This document shows, piece after piece, positions 11,583 through 22,400 of a stretch of DNA of 64,000 nt. Numbering within the stretch: position 1 is the stretch's first letter; each line of letters opens with the position of its first letter. The stretch is taken from contig NC_135559.1 in assembly GCF_964340395.1 (NCBI RefSeq), positions 2,401,501-2,465,500 of the forward strand, in the 5' to 3' direction. The notes under the pieces were generated by a model. That model made no database searches. It was given only the letters and a program-made list of their open reading frames with translations, and was not told the DNA's origin. Source of the stretch: Glandiceps talaboti. Its lineage: Eukaryota > Hemichordata > Enteropneusta > Spengelidae. The translations under genes and the position numbers were made by a program.

Positions 11583-11846
11583 ACTGTCGACAGTCGCTCG
11601 CGCCATTTTTACCATACGTTTTATCTAAACTTAAGTCGTTGCGGCCCTCCGATCCGGCGCAATACTACTATAATCGCATACTGATATCGAGGGCCGAAGG
11701 CCCGAGTGAGTCGCTCGGGCCTTCGCCCCTCGATATCAGTATGGGATTATAGTTAGTGTAGTGTTATGCCGGATCGGAGCACGGCGACAACTTAAGTTTA
11801 GATAAACCGTGGGGGGAAAAAATGGCGCGAGCGACTGTCGACAGTC
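11582..11846. mobile_element. TA-flanked fold-back element (MITE), 265 bp
   Basis: The two halves are near-perfect reverse complements along their whole length: GACTGTCGACAGTCGCTCGC at the left end is matched at the right end, and the centre is GGCCGAAGGCCCGAG-TGAG-TCGCTCGGGCCTTC. TA lies on both sides (11580-11581, 11847-11848). The terminal GACTGTCGACAGTC is itself a palindrome. TA duplication and long inverted repeats fit a Tc1/mariner-type non-autonomous element. There is no coding capacity. It sits at the 5' edge of the copy 3 duplication unit. Confidence 0.85.
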
Positions 11847-12870
11847 TAGACCTTGATAACTAATGGAGCATTCAGGACCAGCACATCCTGAAGGGGTCAT
11901 AGTGGCCAAGGAAGGGGTCGTCAATTTCAGAGGGAGGGGTTGTCTTATTTTTGACATTGGTCGGAATTATGGCTCTCCAAATCAAATAATTTTATCATAC
12001 CTTGAGAGCAAAACAAAATTTGTCACGATTTCACTTCAATGGTGTAAACTTTATTTTTAACCAACATCTACCTATATACGAATATGAGGCAGATAATAAA
12101 CATGCTTTGATATCTTTTTCTCTATATATGAATATATAATATATGAATAATTCACTGATATTGAGAGTAAATTGATTTAACTATGGTGTTGAAGACAATT
12201 ATTTGTGTATCATTTGCTTTAAATAATGTGTATGGTTTGATATTCTATGCCTCTAAATTACCCCTATATGTTTCCATTTTCAAAAAAGTGTTCATGATTG
12301 GAGGTGGACACACCCTGCCCATACAGCAGCTATTGGTGTGATGCTGCCCCCCTCTCTCACATCACACCAGGGTTGAAAGGAAAAAGCCTTGTTGGCTAAA
12401 TATATCCAAGTATAGGTTAAAGCTCAGTAATTTTTTGTTGCAAAGCCCACATTTCTTTGTGATTAAATTAATACTGGACTCTGCAGAAGTCGATTATTAC
12501 TATACAGTTCATGTATTGTACCTATATACCTAGGCCGGTTGTACAATACCAATGTGGTGGAGAGGAATGCGCTGTAAATATTAAAACGAATGTACACTGA
12601 AATCACAATGTAACATTTTGTGTGTGATGGGAGGGGAGCACTAACATTTTAAATTTCATTTCGGGGGAGGTTTGAACATTTTTAGAGCGCTGACGGCACC
12701 AGGGGTTACAAAAAAATATTGACTGAAGTATTTTCTCATCAAGCCCCCCCCCCCCCCCATGATAAATTTTGCTCGTTCCCTACGGACGTGGACTGATCTA
12801 CGACTACAGCACGAAGTACTCCAGAGTTGGGTCAATTCATGATTTATGAATACGAATAGCTTCTGAAATT

Positions 12871-15800
12871 ATGAAATCAGCATTTACCATCCTCCAAAAG
12901 ATCAAACAGCCTCTTATGAAGACTAACAACTGTTACAGAGCATATGGCGGTGTTGGTTCAAGAACGAGATATGTGTACAGCAAATACGTTCACGCTCCAC
13001 CGCAAACTACTGCATTACTCGCTGGTCGAGAATGGCTACCTGGAGCGAGAAGCAACTTGTGTGAATATCCAAAATTCCTGCCTAGTCCTAGAGAAAACCT
13101 ACCAGCTGTATACGAATGCACCTACTCTGACTCGTCGCAAAATACTCTACAAGATTTGACGAGCGAAGTACGCGAGATATTAGATGATGAGCTGCACGTA
13201 CACGGGGCGATTCTATTTCGTAAACTACCTCTGTCAAATGGAGCGACTTTCTCCAAATTTGTCAACGGTCTTGGATATACTATGATGGGATACGAAGGGG
13301 GTACAGGCGTACGACGTGTGCTATATAAGCATGTTTTAACAGCGAGCGATGATCCACCAAGTTATTGCGTCGAACCACATAATGAATTGTCGTATGCGCC
13401 ACTTTACCCATCAAAGGTAAGATCCCTCTTGTGTTTCCCAGCACGTACTGTCTATTCTTAGGGGCAAGGCCCAATTGTCCTATCCTATAATAGTGTATTG
13501 TTTCGTTTTTCAGCTGCAGTGGTCTGAGGTTAACTTGAGTACACCTAACAAAACCCTGGGGAGTTGTGTACAAAACTGTCATGAATTTGTACTTTAGACA
13601 TGTCACCAAACACCCAGTTGGAGAGAATCTTATCATTGCAATAGCTGACATGGGTGTCAAGACAATAATTTAGACGTGCTTTCATAAATTTACGCCATCT
13701 CGTTTCAATAGGCATTGCTATCATTTTCCCCGAGAATAAGAGAGTTTGGTAATGAGGGCATCACATTTTAGATAAGACGGAAGAATGTCTTGACTCTACA
13801 TGTTTAGTATTTAATAAGATAGCGAGTCTGGAAAACAATTGTCCTCAAGGCGTCCCTTTGTTTCAAATTCACGGATGTAGTCATTCACGTAATTTACATA
13901 TAGTCATTTTTAGACAAAAGACATTCCAAGTTTTCCTGTAAAGAGATTTGTAAAATTTAAGGCAGTCGAATGCTGGCCCTGGGAGGTAATAAAACTAATG
14001 AACTACAAAAGCTATTGAATGATAAGAAAGAAAAAAATATTGTATGGTAATTAGACAGATTTATGGAGATGTATATTTGATTATGTATTACAATTATATG
14101 TAGGTGGTGGTCTACATAAGTGCAATAATTAGATTTGTGTTGCTCATTGTTTCTTTAAATTTTTGTCCTTCTGGTAAGTTTCTAAAATTATCAATATAGA
14201 TATATCAGCTTCATTAAATAGGTCTTGCCTGTGTAAATCATCCCTTTTTTCTAACTCCAATTGCAGTCTCTATAAGCGCATAGGTTTAAAGCATTCACAT
14301 TGTAACCTCTATCCTACCAGGTCCCCAATTATACAGGTGGGCTGACTGAGGCACAATCATGGTTTAAATCTTGCCTAAGAATTTTAACCATTCAGAAACA
14401 AACGGTAGCGACAGGGCTCGAACCTGCAACCTGCAGATTCCAAGCCGCGGGGTCGGGATTCAAAGCTTGCCAACCTAACCCACCATGACTGATACTTCTG
14501 CCAACCGCATAGTCTGTTTTGTTTAAGTTAATAAATAACAGCGTAATGTACAAGACAACTGAATTACAATGCACTCGGATATTCATCTGATATTATATGT
14601 AATATCTATTTCAATAATTTATTTATTTGGACACATATTTTCTATATTGCAGGTCTTCTTCTACTGTGAGATACCTGCTCAGCCTGGTCATGGAGGGGAA
14701 ACTGTAATGGTTGACAACAGAAGTATCTTGCCAAACATCAACACAGATCTTATTGAGAAATTACGAAAGGTTGGGCTTAGATATACACGGCATCTACCAC
14801 AACGACATCCCGAAGGGTATACCAGTTGGCAGGAGGTAAGGCCATTATTATAAATCTGAAATTGACCACATTGACTTTTAGTCTGTGCTCATCAAAGCTA
14901 GCTGAGCTGTCTTTCCGAAGTAATATGTTGTGATGTGATGTGATGTGATGTGATGTGATGTAATGTAATGTAATGTAATGTAATGTAATGTAATGTAATG
15001 TAATGTAATGTAATGTAATGTAATGTAATGTAATGAATGTAATGTAATGTAATGTAATGCAATGCAATGCAATGCAATGCAATGCAATGCAATGTAATGT
15101 AATGTAATATGTTTAATTTATGTAATGTGAATTACGACACAATATCATTTGAGGTGACATATAACACGATATGGTATGTGCCATGGCAAATCACGTGATA
15201 ATCACACGCCATCAACGTCAAAATTACTATCTACTACACACAATCTTCTGAAACCTTGAACATCATCCAGCGAGTGAAACTCCAGCATACTACTCATTTT
15301 AATCAGCAAGTAAAATAACATATATTGATATGGTTGCAACATGCATGTATACAAGTGCGCCAAGAACACCTAAATATAAGAATAATTATGAAAATTTCAC
15401 ATGCTTTGTCCGTTTTGATAGGCATGTTACAAAGAATAAGTTCTAATATAATCTTTTAATAGGCATTCTTCACAGAAGACAAATCACAAGTCGAAAAACT
15501 ATTAAACGAACGCGGGATGCATTATAAATGGGACGAAGAGGGCGCACTATCATATTGGTACAACATGCGGAAAGCATTTATCACTCATCCAAAGACAGGT
15601 GATTATTTCAACATACCAGCTGAACGTGTATTATCATGACTTAATGTACAATTTATAAATAAATAGCTCCCAAACTTGATATACATAAGGAGTATTTTAG
15701 ACTGTCGCATGAGTACAGGATGTGTGGTTTGTCATCAACAATGAAAAGTGGGTTTGTGGAATTCGAAGGGCAGGACAACGTATACATATAGATATGACCG

Positions 15801-16881
15801 TCGTATCGTAGAAAATCATCGTCGTAAAATCATGTGGCGTTAACAGAAAAACTATGCTTTGGGTTGCGATTATTGAAATAAAATATTCTTGCCATCTTTG
15901 TGTTAGGCGGGAAACTGATTGTGGTGTTAATTGTGAATTACAAATGTTTATGAGAGATCATAATTAGCATCTATAGGTGTATACCCCCTGGAATGGTGGC
16001 CTCGCCGGCCAAGGAAAGTAGTATGTGTTTAGTGACCGAGAGAAATTACCAACACCCTTTCAGAGTTGAACAATAGAAAATTGCCACTATGGCACGCCAT
16101 GTGTTGCAATATTTAATAAAAAATACATTTTTGTGCATACAATCACTTTCGTATTCTTAAAATTCATGTTTTAATTTACACATTTGCATGGTAAAAAGTG
16201 ACATTTGTATTGGTTAATTTCATGAAAGAAATGGTTGATATAGTTTTCAATTGCATTAAGTTATTTACATAAAATTACATATAATTTGCAATTGGTACAT
16301 ACATTGATTATAACAAAGTTCATGTGTTCTATAGCTTGTTGATGTGGGTATTTTAATGAGGTATTTGCATAATTGAACATTCTTGGCTATATAACAATAT
16401 CTAAGTGTACACGCTTATATTTGGTATCATTACCTTGCAATTAAGGGGTATATGATGTATGATAGTGTCAGCTCAGAATTTTGCATTCCATTAATTACTG
16501 TACATGAATAGGAACAAAAATCTAAAGGCTCTGCCCTTATATGAAGGTATTCAGCTTACATTTGGTTGAATATATTTTGCAGGAGAGGAAGTCTGGTTTA
16601 ATCACATCGTAGCACACCATGCATCGTACTACAAAGATCATCCATCATGGGCAAATCTCGATATCCCTGACAACAAATTTCCTGCTCACTGTTACTACGG
16701 AGATGGTAGTGAAGTCGAGGAAGAAACTTTGCAGCACGTCCGGAATGTTACATGGAGTGTAGCAGTTGGGTTTCAGCTGCAGAAAGGAGATATCATAGCG
16801 TTTGATAATATATACGTTCAACATGCGAGACTTGGTTTTGTTGGGGAACGGAAACTTCTCGCTAGCCTAACTAAAGATTGA
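12871..16881 (+). CDS. TauD/clavaminate-synthase-like Fe(II)/2OG dioxygenase, copy 3 (complete, 4 exons)
   Basis: Exons are 12871-13416, 14653-14835, 15463-15598 and 16583-16881, with the same splice phases as copy 2, giving 387 residues. Catalytic residues are kept: HNE at about H170/E172, distal His at about H369 and Arg at about R378. The N-terminus is again basic and Ser/Tyr-rich before the conserved GREWLPGARS segment. Exon 1 is four codons longer than in copy 2 (extra residues before YVYSKYV). Exon 4 reads HIVAHHAS where copy 2 reads HITGHHAS. The start is the first Met of the long exon and aligns with that of copy 2. The whole gene plus about 1 kb of 5' flank is homologous to copy 2, so it is a segmental duplicate. 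Every exon is intact, so I expect a working enzyme. The substrate is unknown. Confidence 0.92.
14290..14500 (-). mobile_element. tRNA-derived SINE, copy in intron 1 of dioxygenase copy 3
   Basis: It is homologous to the SINE at 7946-8277. Minus strand: CATGGTGGGTTAGGTTGG (A-box region) and GCAGGTTCGAGCCCTG (B box). The LINE-like tail is missing. It was shared by duplication, not inserted independently. Confidence 0.75.
14928..15106. repeat. (GTGAT/GTAAT/GCAAT)n pentanucleotide repeat after exon 2 of copy 3
   Basis: About 35 units in three blocks of variants, twice the length of the matching repeat in copy 2. Confidence 0.95.
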
Positions 16882-17026
16882 ACATTATATTCGACAAAAA
16901 CCTTCCTAAATATAACCCCCCACTAAATATCTATTTTGTTACTTTTTAGGTACATTGTACATTGTATTTTAAAACTATCTAACTACGACCAAGTTGATAT
17001 GTTTGGAACGCTATGAAATCTCCTTT

Positions 17027-17245
17027 CTGCATATACAATTAACAGCATCAAAATCGACCGTGTCAACCAAGTCAAAGATCTTGGCGTTGTCCTCTCAACT
17101 AATTTAAGCTGGGAGTTACACATTCAGGACATCGTCAAAAAGTCTTACAAGCTAGTTGGTTTGATAAAGCGTACCTCCAAGTATTTGCATGACAGTTCTT
17201 GTATCATTAATTTATATAAATCACTTGTACGGAGTATTGCAAACA
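17027..17245 (+). mobile_element. LINE reverse-transcriptase fragment downstream of copy 3
   Basis: An uninterrupted frame reads INSIKIDRVNQVKDLGVVLS, then TNLSWELHIQDIVKKSYK, then LVGLIKRTSKYLHDSSCI, then NLYKSLVRSI. This is the region after the catalytic core of LINE reverse transcriptases (VKDLGV...W..H...K). The frame is lost near 17245, and only decayed sequence follows to about 17800. Confidence 0.8.
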
Positions 17246-18167
17246 AAAACAATTATTGCAGTCACAGTGACACACACAACTATGGAATAGAACAGAGTAG
17301 TGTAGACATGAGACAACAGAGAACAGCATATCTCAATTGAGAGTACTGTATTTTACCAAACTTGAATCAATTCACCGATACACTCGTCAGATTTGTGCAA
17401 AATAAAATCAAATCTTCGATACGTAATTATGGTGACAGTCCCTACTACTAAGTTTCTAACGAATTACAGTCCACGTGGCATCAAATAGTCGTAGACTCAA
17501 AATGTGGAGATCAGACAAGTGGTTTTCAAACAGTCCTTATGGTATTGTACATCAATTGTCCACAATATGAAAACTCACCTTTTTACACGGTACCAAGTAA
17601 GTCAGGAATCCAATAAACCACGCATTGGCAAATCGTAAGTTGTAGTATCCCGTTGACGTAGGTTGAGAGTTCCTTGTGTCGAATGCAATACCTGTTCACA
17701 CAGCACATGGTAGCCAGCTTGTGGCATCAACCAAGTTCACCCCTCAGGGCTTGATGTTATAAGAAACACATGTCAACTGGTTTAGAGAGTATTTATTGGT
17801 GTCTGCTTAACGCCGATTGGGTGTACACAAACACAAGCAGATGTTTATCCGTCGATGAAATGTAAATTAGCAACCTGTCATGGCAAAAACTTCCTGACCG
17901 ACACCTGTCATCCCCATTGATCAAAAGGTCACTGGTACTTAGGGGTGTATTTATTGAAAAGCACAATCTCGTGACATTGCTCTCAACAAAACATGGGGGC
18001 AAATTCTTTGTCTAATAACCCATGGAAATCAAATTACAAACTATAAAAATTATATATCAAATGTGTAAGTTTTTGTCTCATTATGGGGATTTCTAACTTC
18101 GAAATTCTACACTACCTATCCGACATTAAAACAAGGTTTGCTCCAATAATATTGTCTTTACGTTGGA

Positions 18168-18169
<2 letters not shown>

Positions 18170-18198
<29 letters not shown>

Positions 18199-18200
18199 CA

Positions 18201-18231
<31 letters not shown>

Positions 18232-18324
18232 TTATTAAGCCGTGTACACAAGAAGTGACATTGGCAAAAAAATATACCAAATGAAACACTGATGTTAAAT
18301 ACATACATGCATACATACATACAT

Positions 18325-18386
<62 letters not shown>
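18170..18386. repeat. (CATA)n and (CA)n microsatellites
   Basis: CATA runs at 18170-18229 and 18300-18343, the second passing into about 20 CA units. Confidence 0.95.
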
Positions 18387-19079
18387 TGGGAAATCTGAAA
18401 TGAATTTGACATTTTCCAGAAAGATTACCGTTAAGTATTTTACAAGTGTTTTATTGGACTTTAAACAAACATGAAATACAACTGAAGTTTCAACTTGAAA
18501 TTTCAATACAATGATATAGTTAAACAATAACAGTATTAAATCTATTTTCGGCAATTATCAATTCCATGAATCATTAACACACAAATGTTTACACCAACAG
18601 CTGTCACGAACTCATTATGAACAAACGTCTTATTTGCCTTGTGCCATGAGGGCACTGTCGCTAAAAGTGTTCAGATGTTCCTACAGTGTATTTCTTTCCT
18701 TTGCGACATTTTTGCTCACTACACATTACAATTTAAGTTATCTCAATACACAGCATGTCTCTAATAAACACATAACATTGTTAAGAATATGTTTCACATA
18801 ATATACTATACATGTATTTGCAAACCATTCTCGCAAATAAGAGCTGTTATTTCTTCCGCTACACTTCCATCTGGGCAGCATGTTTTCGACGGTGCCGAAA
18901 AAGAGGCCGTGGTTGCGACGATGTTGCAAACTTTTCCACTTCGTTCTACCTACACATTCCAATAAATGTACATGTACGCTTTAAAAGTTTTGAAGAAAAA
19001 ATTCATAATTTTGAATTTAATAACTGGTATTCACGTCTAAGTTGAATGAATTTATATGCATATGCATCTGTGTGAAACT

Positions 19080-19212
19080 GTGCATGTATATTATTTATAT
19101 ATATAATGGTGTGTGGTTGTGACTGTGAGACTGTGCATGTATATGATATATATAATGGTGTGTGGTTGAGACTGTGCATGTATATGATATATATAATCGT
19201 GTGGGGTTGTGA
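19080..19212. repeat. Tandem repeat of about 50 bp, nearly 3 copies
   Basis: ACTGTGCATGTATATGATAT followed by ATATAATGGTGTGTGGTTG is repeated with small changes. Confidence 0.8.
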
Positions 19213-19355
19213 GTGCTTGTGTTTCAAATAGTCCTTGAACCACATCCTACAATATTAGCATCCCCTCAAAGGGTCATCCCACGAGACAAGGATTGCAGCA
19301 ATCATTGTCTTTTCTTCTGGATGTCATTTGACTGATAGTTGTGAGACATTCCAAA

Positions 19356-19412
19356 TTAGGTCAGACGATTACACAGACACAGTGTGGCTTTGGTATTGGA
19401 TCTCGGAGACAC
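19356..19412 (-). CDS. Terminal exon with second half of GPS motif and immediate stop
   Basis: After an AG acceptor (TGTGTAG) the exon reads 18 codons ending CLCNRLT and then TAA, TTT, GG. In a canonical GPS the sequence is CxCNHLT-x-F-G, and cleavage occurs between L and T. Here Arg replaces the His that acts as base in self-cleavage, and a stop codon takes the place of the residue between T and F. The bases after the stop still spell F-G, which suggests descent from a longer ancestor. It joins in phase 0 to exon 19682-19773, which carries the CDYW..W..C half. Confidence 0.8.
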   Translation of the reverse strand: MSPRSNTKATLCLCNRLT

Positions 19413-22400
19413 CTACACAGTAAACATAAATATTTATCTGTTGAATGTTGTCAAATGATTTTTTTTTAAATATTAAGATTTGTGAGCCTGTAATGACGTC
19501 ATGATTTGTATAGATAAAAAGCAAAAACATAATAGGCATGTTTTATTTAATGTCATTATTTTTTAATGTAATATCATGAATAAACTTGAGATATATTTGT
19601 CTGCATGCTATGTCGATTATTGAATAATGAATATTTTAATTTTACGAATACATTATTGTTTATAAATGTGTTATCTCTTACCTTGCACACATCATATCGC
19701 CATCGTCCTTCATCATCACTCCAATAGTCACATCTATGCTGAGTCATACCCACAGTAAAGTTGGTCTGGATGCCTGTAATAGTGAAATCGATGACTTTAT
19801 ACAAGAACAAACAAACAGAGGATGGACTTAATTATGTCGAGGTTGTTTACTGTGAAATATAATTCAAGAATTAATTCTACCCAAGTTGAATTAAATTGCA
19901 AATTTGAAGTGCAACATTTAATGTTTTCTTATATCACTTACTTGCTGGTAAGTCAAAGTTAAATGTATAATTTCCATTATACCAGATTTCATGTTCTGGG
20001 ACGAATACGTCGAACGTTGTACCATTTATCTTGACGGCAGTCGAGTATATCCTTTCACTGGTGTTTCTAAGTGTGTTCTCATAATACACCGTAACCGTTG
20101 TGTTTTCCACAATGTTCGTTGAACCAGCAAGAGTCAGTTTCAAAGCGGCGAATGGTTGGGAGACCTGAAAAAACGTATATAATTAGAAAGACATTTTCCA
20201 ATAATTGAATAACAAACTAATATGATGTCTATCAAACCAATCAATTTGGCAATTGTCAACACGTCGCAGTTACCTCTCCACTCCAGGTGTAATTTTTCCA
20301 GTCGTCAGAGTGGGTTGCCATCACACTTTCACCATGAAATATTCCAGGAGTTTGTCTTCCTAACCATACTCCAATATCCTCCTTTGTGTCAGTTACTGTA
20401 ATAGCAAGGCAATGTATTATCAATCCTGTTTGGATTTTGGATTTTAAAGAGCATGCGCAGGTTAATAAGGTTGTCGAGTCAGGATGGTCGAATGGTTAAA
20501 GTACAAATCTTCGAATGGACAGCTTACAGTGGACGGCTTTGAATCTGCGGATTGCAGGTTCAGCATGCCTTGCCTTTTTGATGATGTTAATGTGAACTTC
20601 CATTTATTATTGTATTATATGCACATAAACATGTTTGTAAACATCAATACATGTCTGCGGCACTCTTAAAGGAGACTGATTTATGGGTCTTAAAAAAGTC
20701 ATTTTGACCTATCTTGCATCACGTGACCTTTCTAAAATACATTTAATAATTGTCTCCAGGAGTTTTGCCCAAACAATGATGAAACCATTGTTTTACGTCG
20801 TTCTATAACAGTGCTGTGACAACACTGGTGTGTTTAGTGATGAGTTTAGATACCGTGACTGATTAGTATTTTTTGGTGATTTTAGAATTTTAATTAGTTT
20901 TGGAGATATACACGTCTACAATACATATTTTGAAGTTACGTGACACGTGCAATTAACTCTGTAATTATTCACATATATCGTCATACCATTTATCTTAGTT
21001 CCATTGGGGAAGGTGAACGTTAAACCAAGTACATCATAGATAAACTCCTGCTGACTTCTACTGAAGGGGTTGCCAGTAATTCGGTAAGCCTGTGGTGTAA
21101 ACAACATAAGATACTTCAGTTAGTTGAATTTTGTCGTCATTTGTCTTGCTTTGTAAAACAGAAATGGGTTAAACTCTCACCATATTTGTCATTTTTTTTG
21201 TTCACTACTAGACGGCAATTATATTCCTGACTATGACTTTTGATTACACAAGATGATCACCAACTCGTTCTTTTGACTGACTCATACATACCTACAAAAA
21301 CATATTTTACCAATCACAGTACAGTGATGTCGTTACAACATTAAAGGAGATAGAGACATTTCATAAACTATGGGTTTTGGAGAGTCATTTCATGATTTTA
21401 CATAACCTGAAATTACTTGCTTGTAGCGACGTTCCCCTTGACAATACATGACTAGAATGCATTTTAGGTGTTTACCCGTTGCAGTGACGCACATCAGAAT
21501 GTCATGAAGAAATAAACTATTTGAATGTATAACAAACAGCAAACGTGCATTTCAAATGTATTTTGTTCATCAACACAAGAAATCCTTTCGTTATATCTAT
21601 ATAGTCTTGTAATCTAGTAATGAATGAAGATAACGTAGTGTACAATCGGAATACGGTCGTCAGTAACTTGACTAAAATCGGAATACGGTCGTCAGTAACT
21701 TGACTAAAATCGGAATGGGGTCGTCAGTAACTAGACTATCATATCGGTTACCAACGTAGAACACAGATATGTCATGATTTTGTCCAGGTTTCACCTACGT
21801 TCAAAATTAATTTGTCTCTTGGTTTGAGTTTTGATGATTACCTTTATATAAACAGCATTGTCGTTTCCAAGCTTTGGGAATGTTGTCTCAGCAGATGGCA
21901 ATTCGAATCCACTGTCATGGCCTAGGTCAATATTTTTGTTACCCGTAGCTTCAATAGTCCCAGACTCCATGTACAGCATCACGCGTGTAGTGTTGATGAC
22001 TACAGTGGTATTTTCAAATTCCATATTATTCAGAACAAATGAAGCTGTCTTCTCCAAGATGTTCATGGTTTTCTCAGTCAAATCTCTAACGGCCTCAGGA
22101 CTCATAGTTTCGTTGTCAGGTGATGATGCCATTGTGGTTGAGCTGGTATCCATCAGGTTACCAACAACTGACACCAGGGCTGGACAAAGAGTACACATGA
22201 CATGTATTTAAAATTTACAATTTGTGACAGGGTATCTATTTACTTTTGGAAGGAGTCATTAGCACAGATGACATGATATGTTGCTTTCTTTGCAAAAAAA
22301 CATAAAATCTGATATTTTGAAATGTATTGCTTTGAGATGCTTACCTTCAGCGACTTGTTTACTTTCCTTTAAAGTTACACTTAATCCTTGTAGATTCTCA

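Larger units (their letters stand above)
11851..17005 (+). repeat. Segmental duplication unit containing dioxygenase copy 3
   Basis: It begins just after the fold-back element at 11582-11846. Homology to copy 2 runs through the 5' flank, exons, introns and 3' flank to CAAGTTGATATGT near 17003. A LINE fragment follows directly. Confidence 0.8.
17246..19355. other. Spacer between copy 3 and the lectin/GPS gene; no membrane domain found
   Basis: I searched the minus strand for a 7TM or other membrane exon that would extend the GPS gene and found none. The stretch holds CATA/CA repeats at 18170-18386, a 50-bp tandem repeat near 19080-19212, and decayed retroelement-like sequence near 17500-17720. 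Confidence 0.55.

Noticed and set aside
17800-19300. A missing 7TM or polycystin membrane domain for the GPS gene on the minus strand
   Set aside because: I read the minus strand to the left of the GPS exon and found no hydrophobic exon series; only short frames such as the one at 18738-18962, without membrane character.
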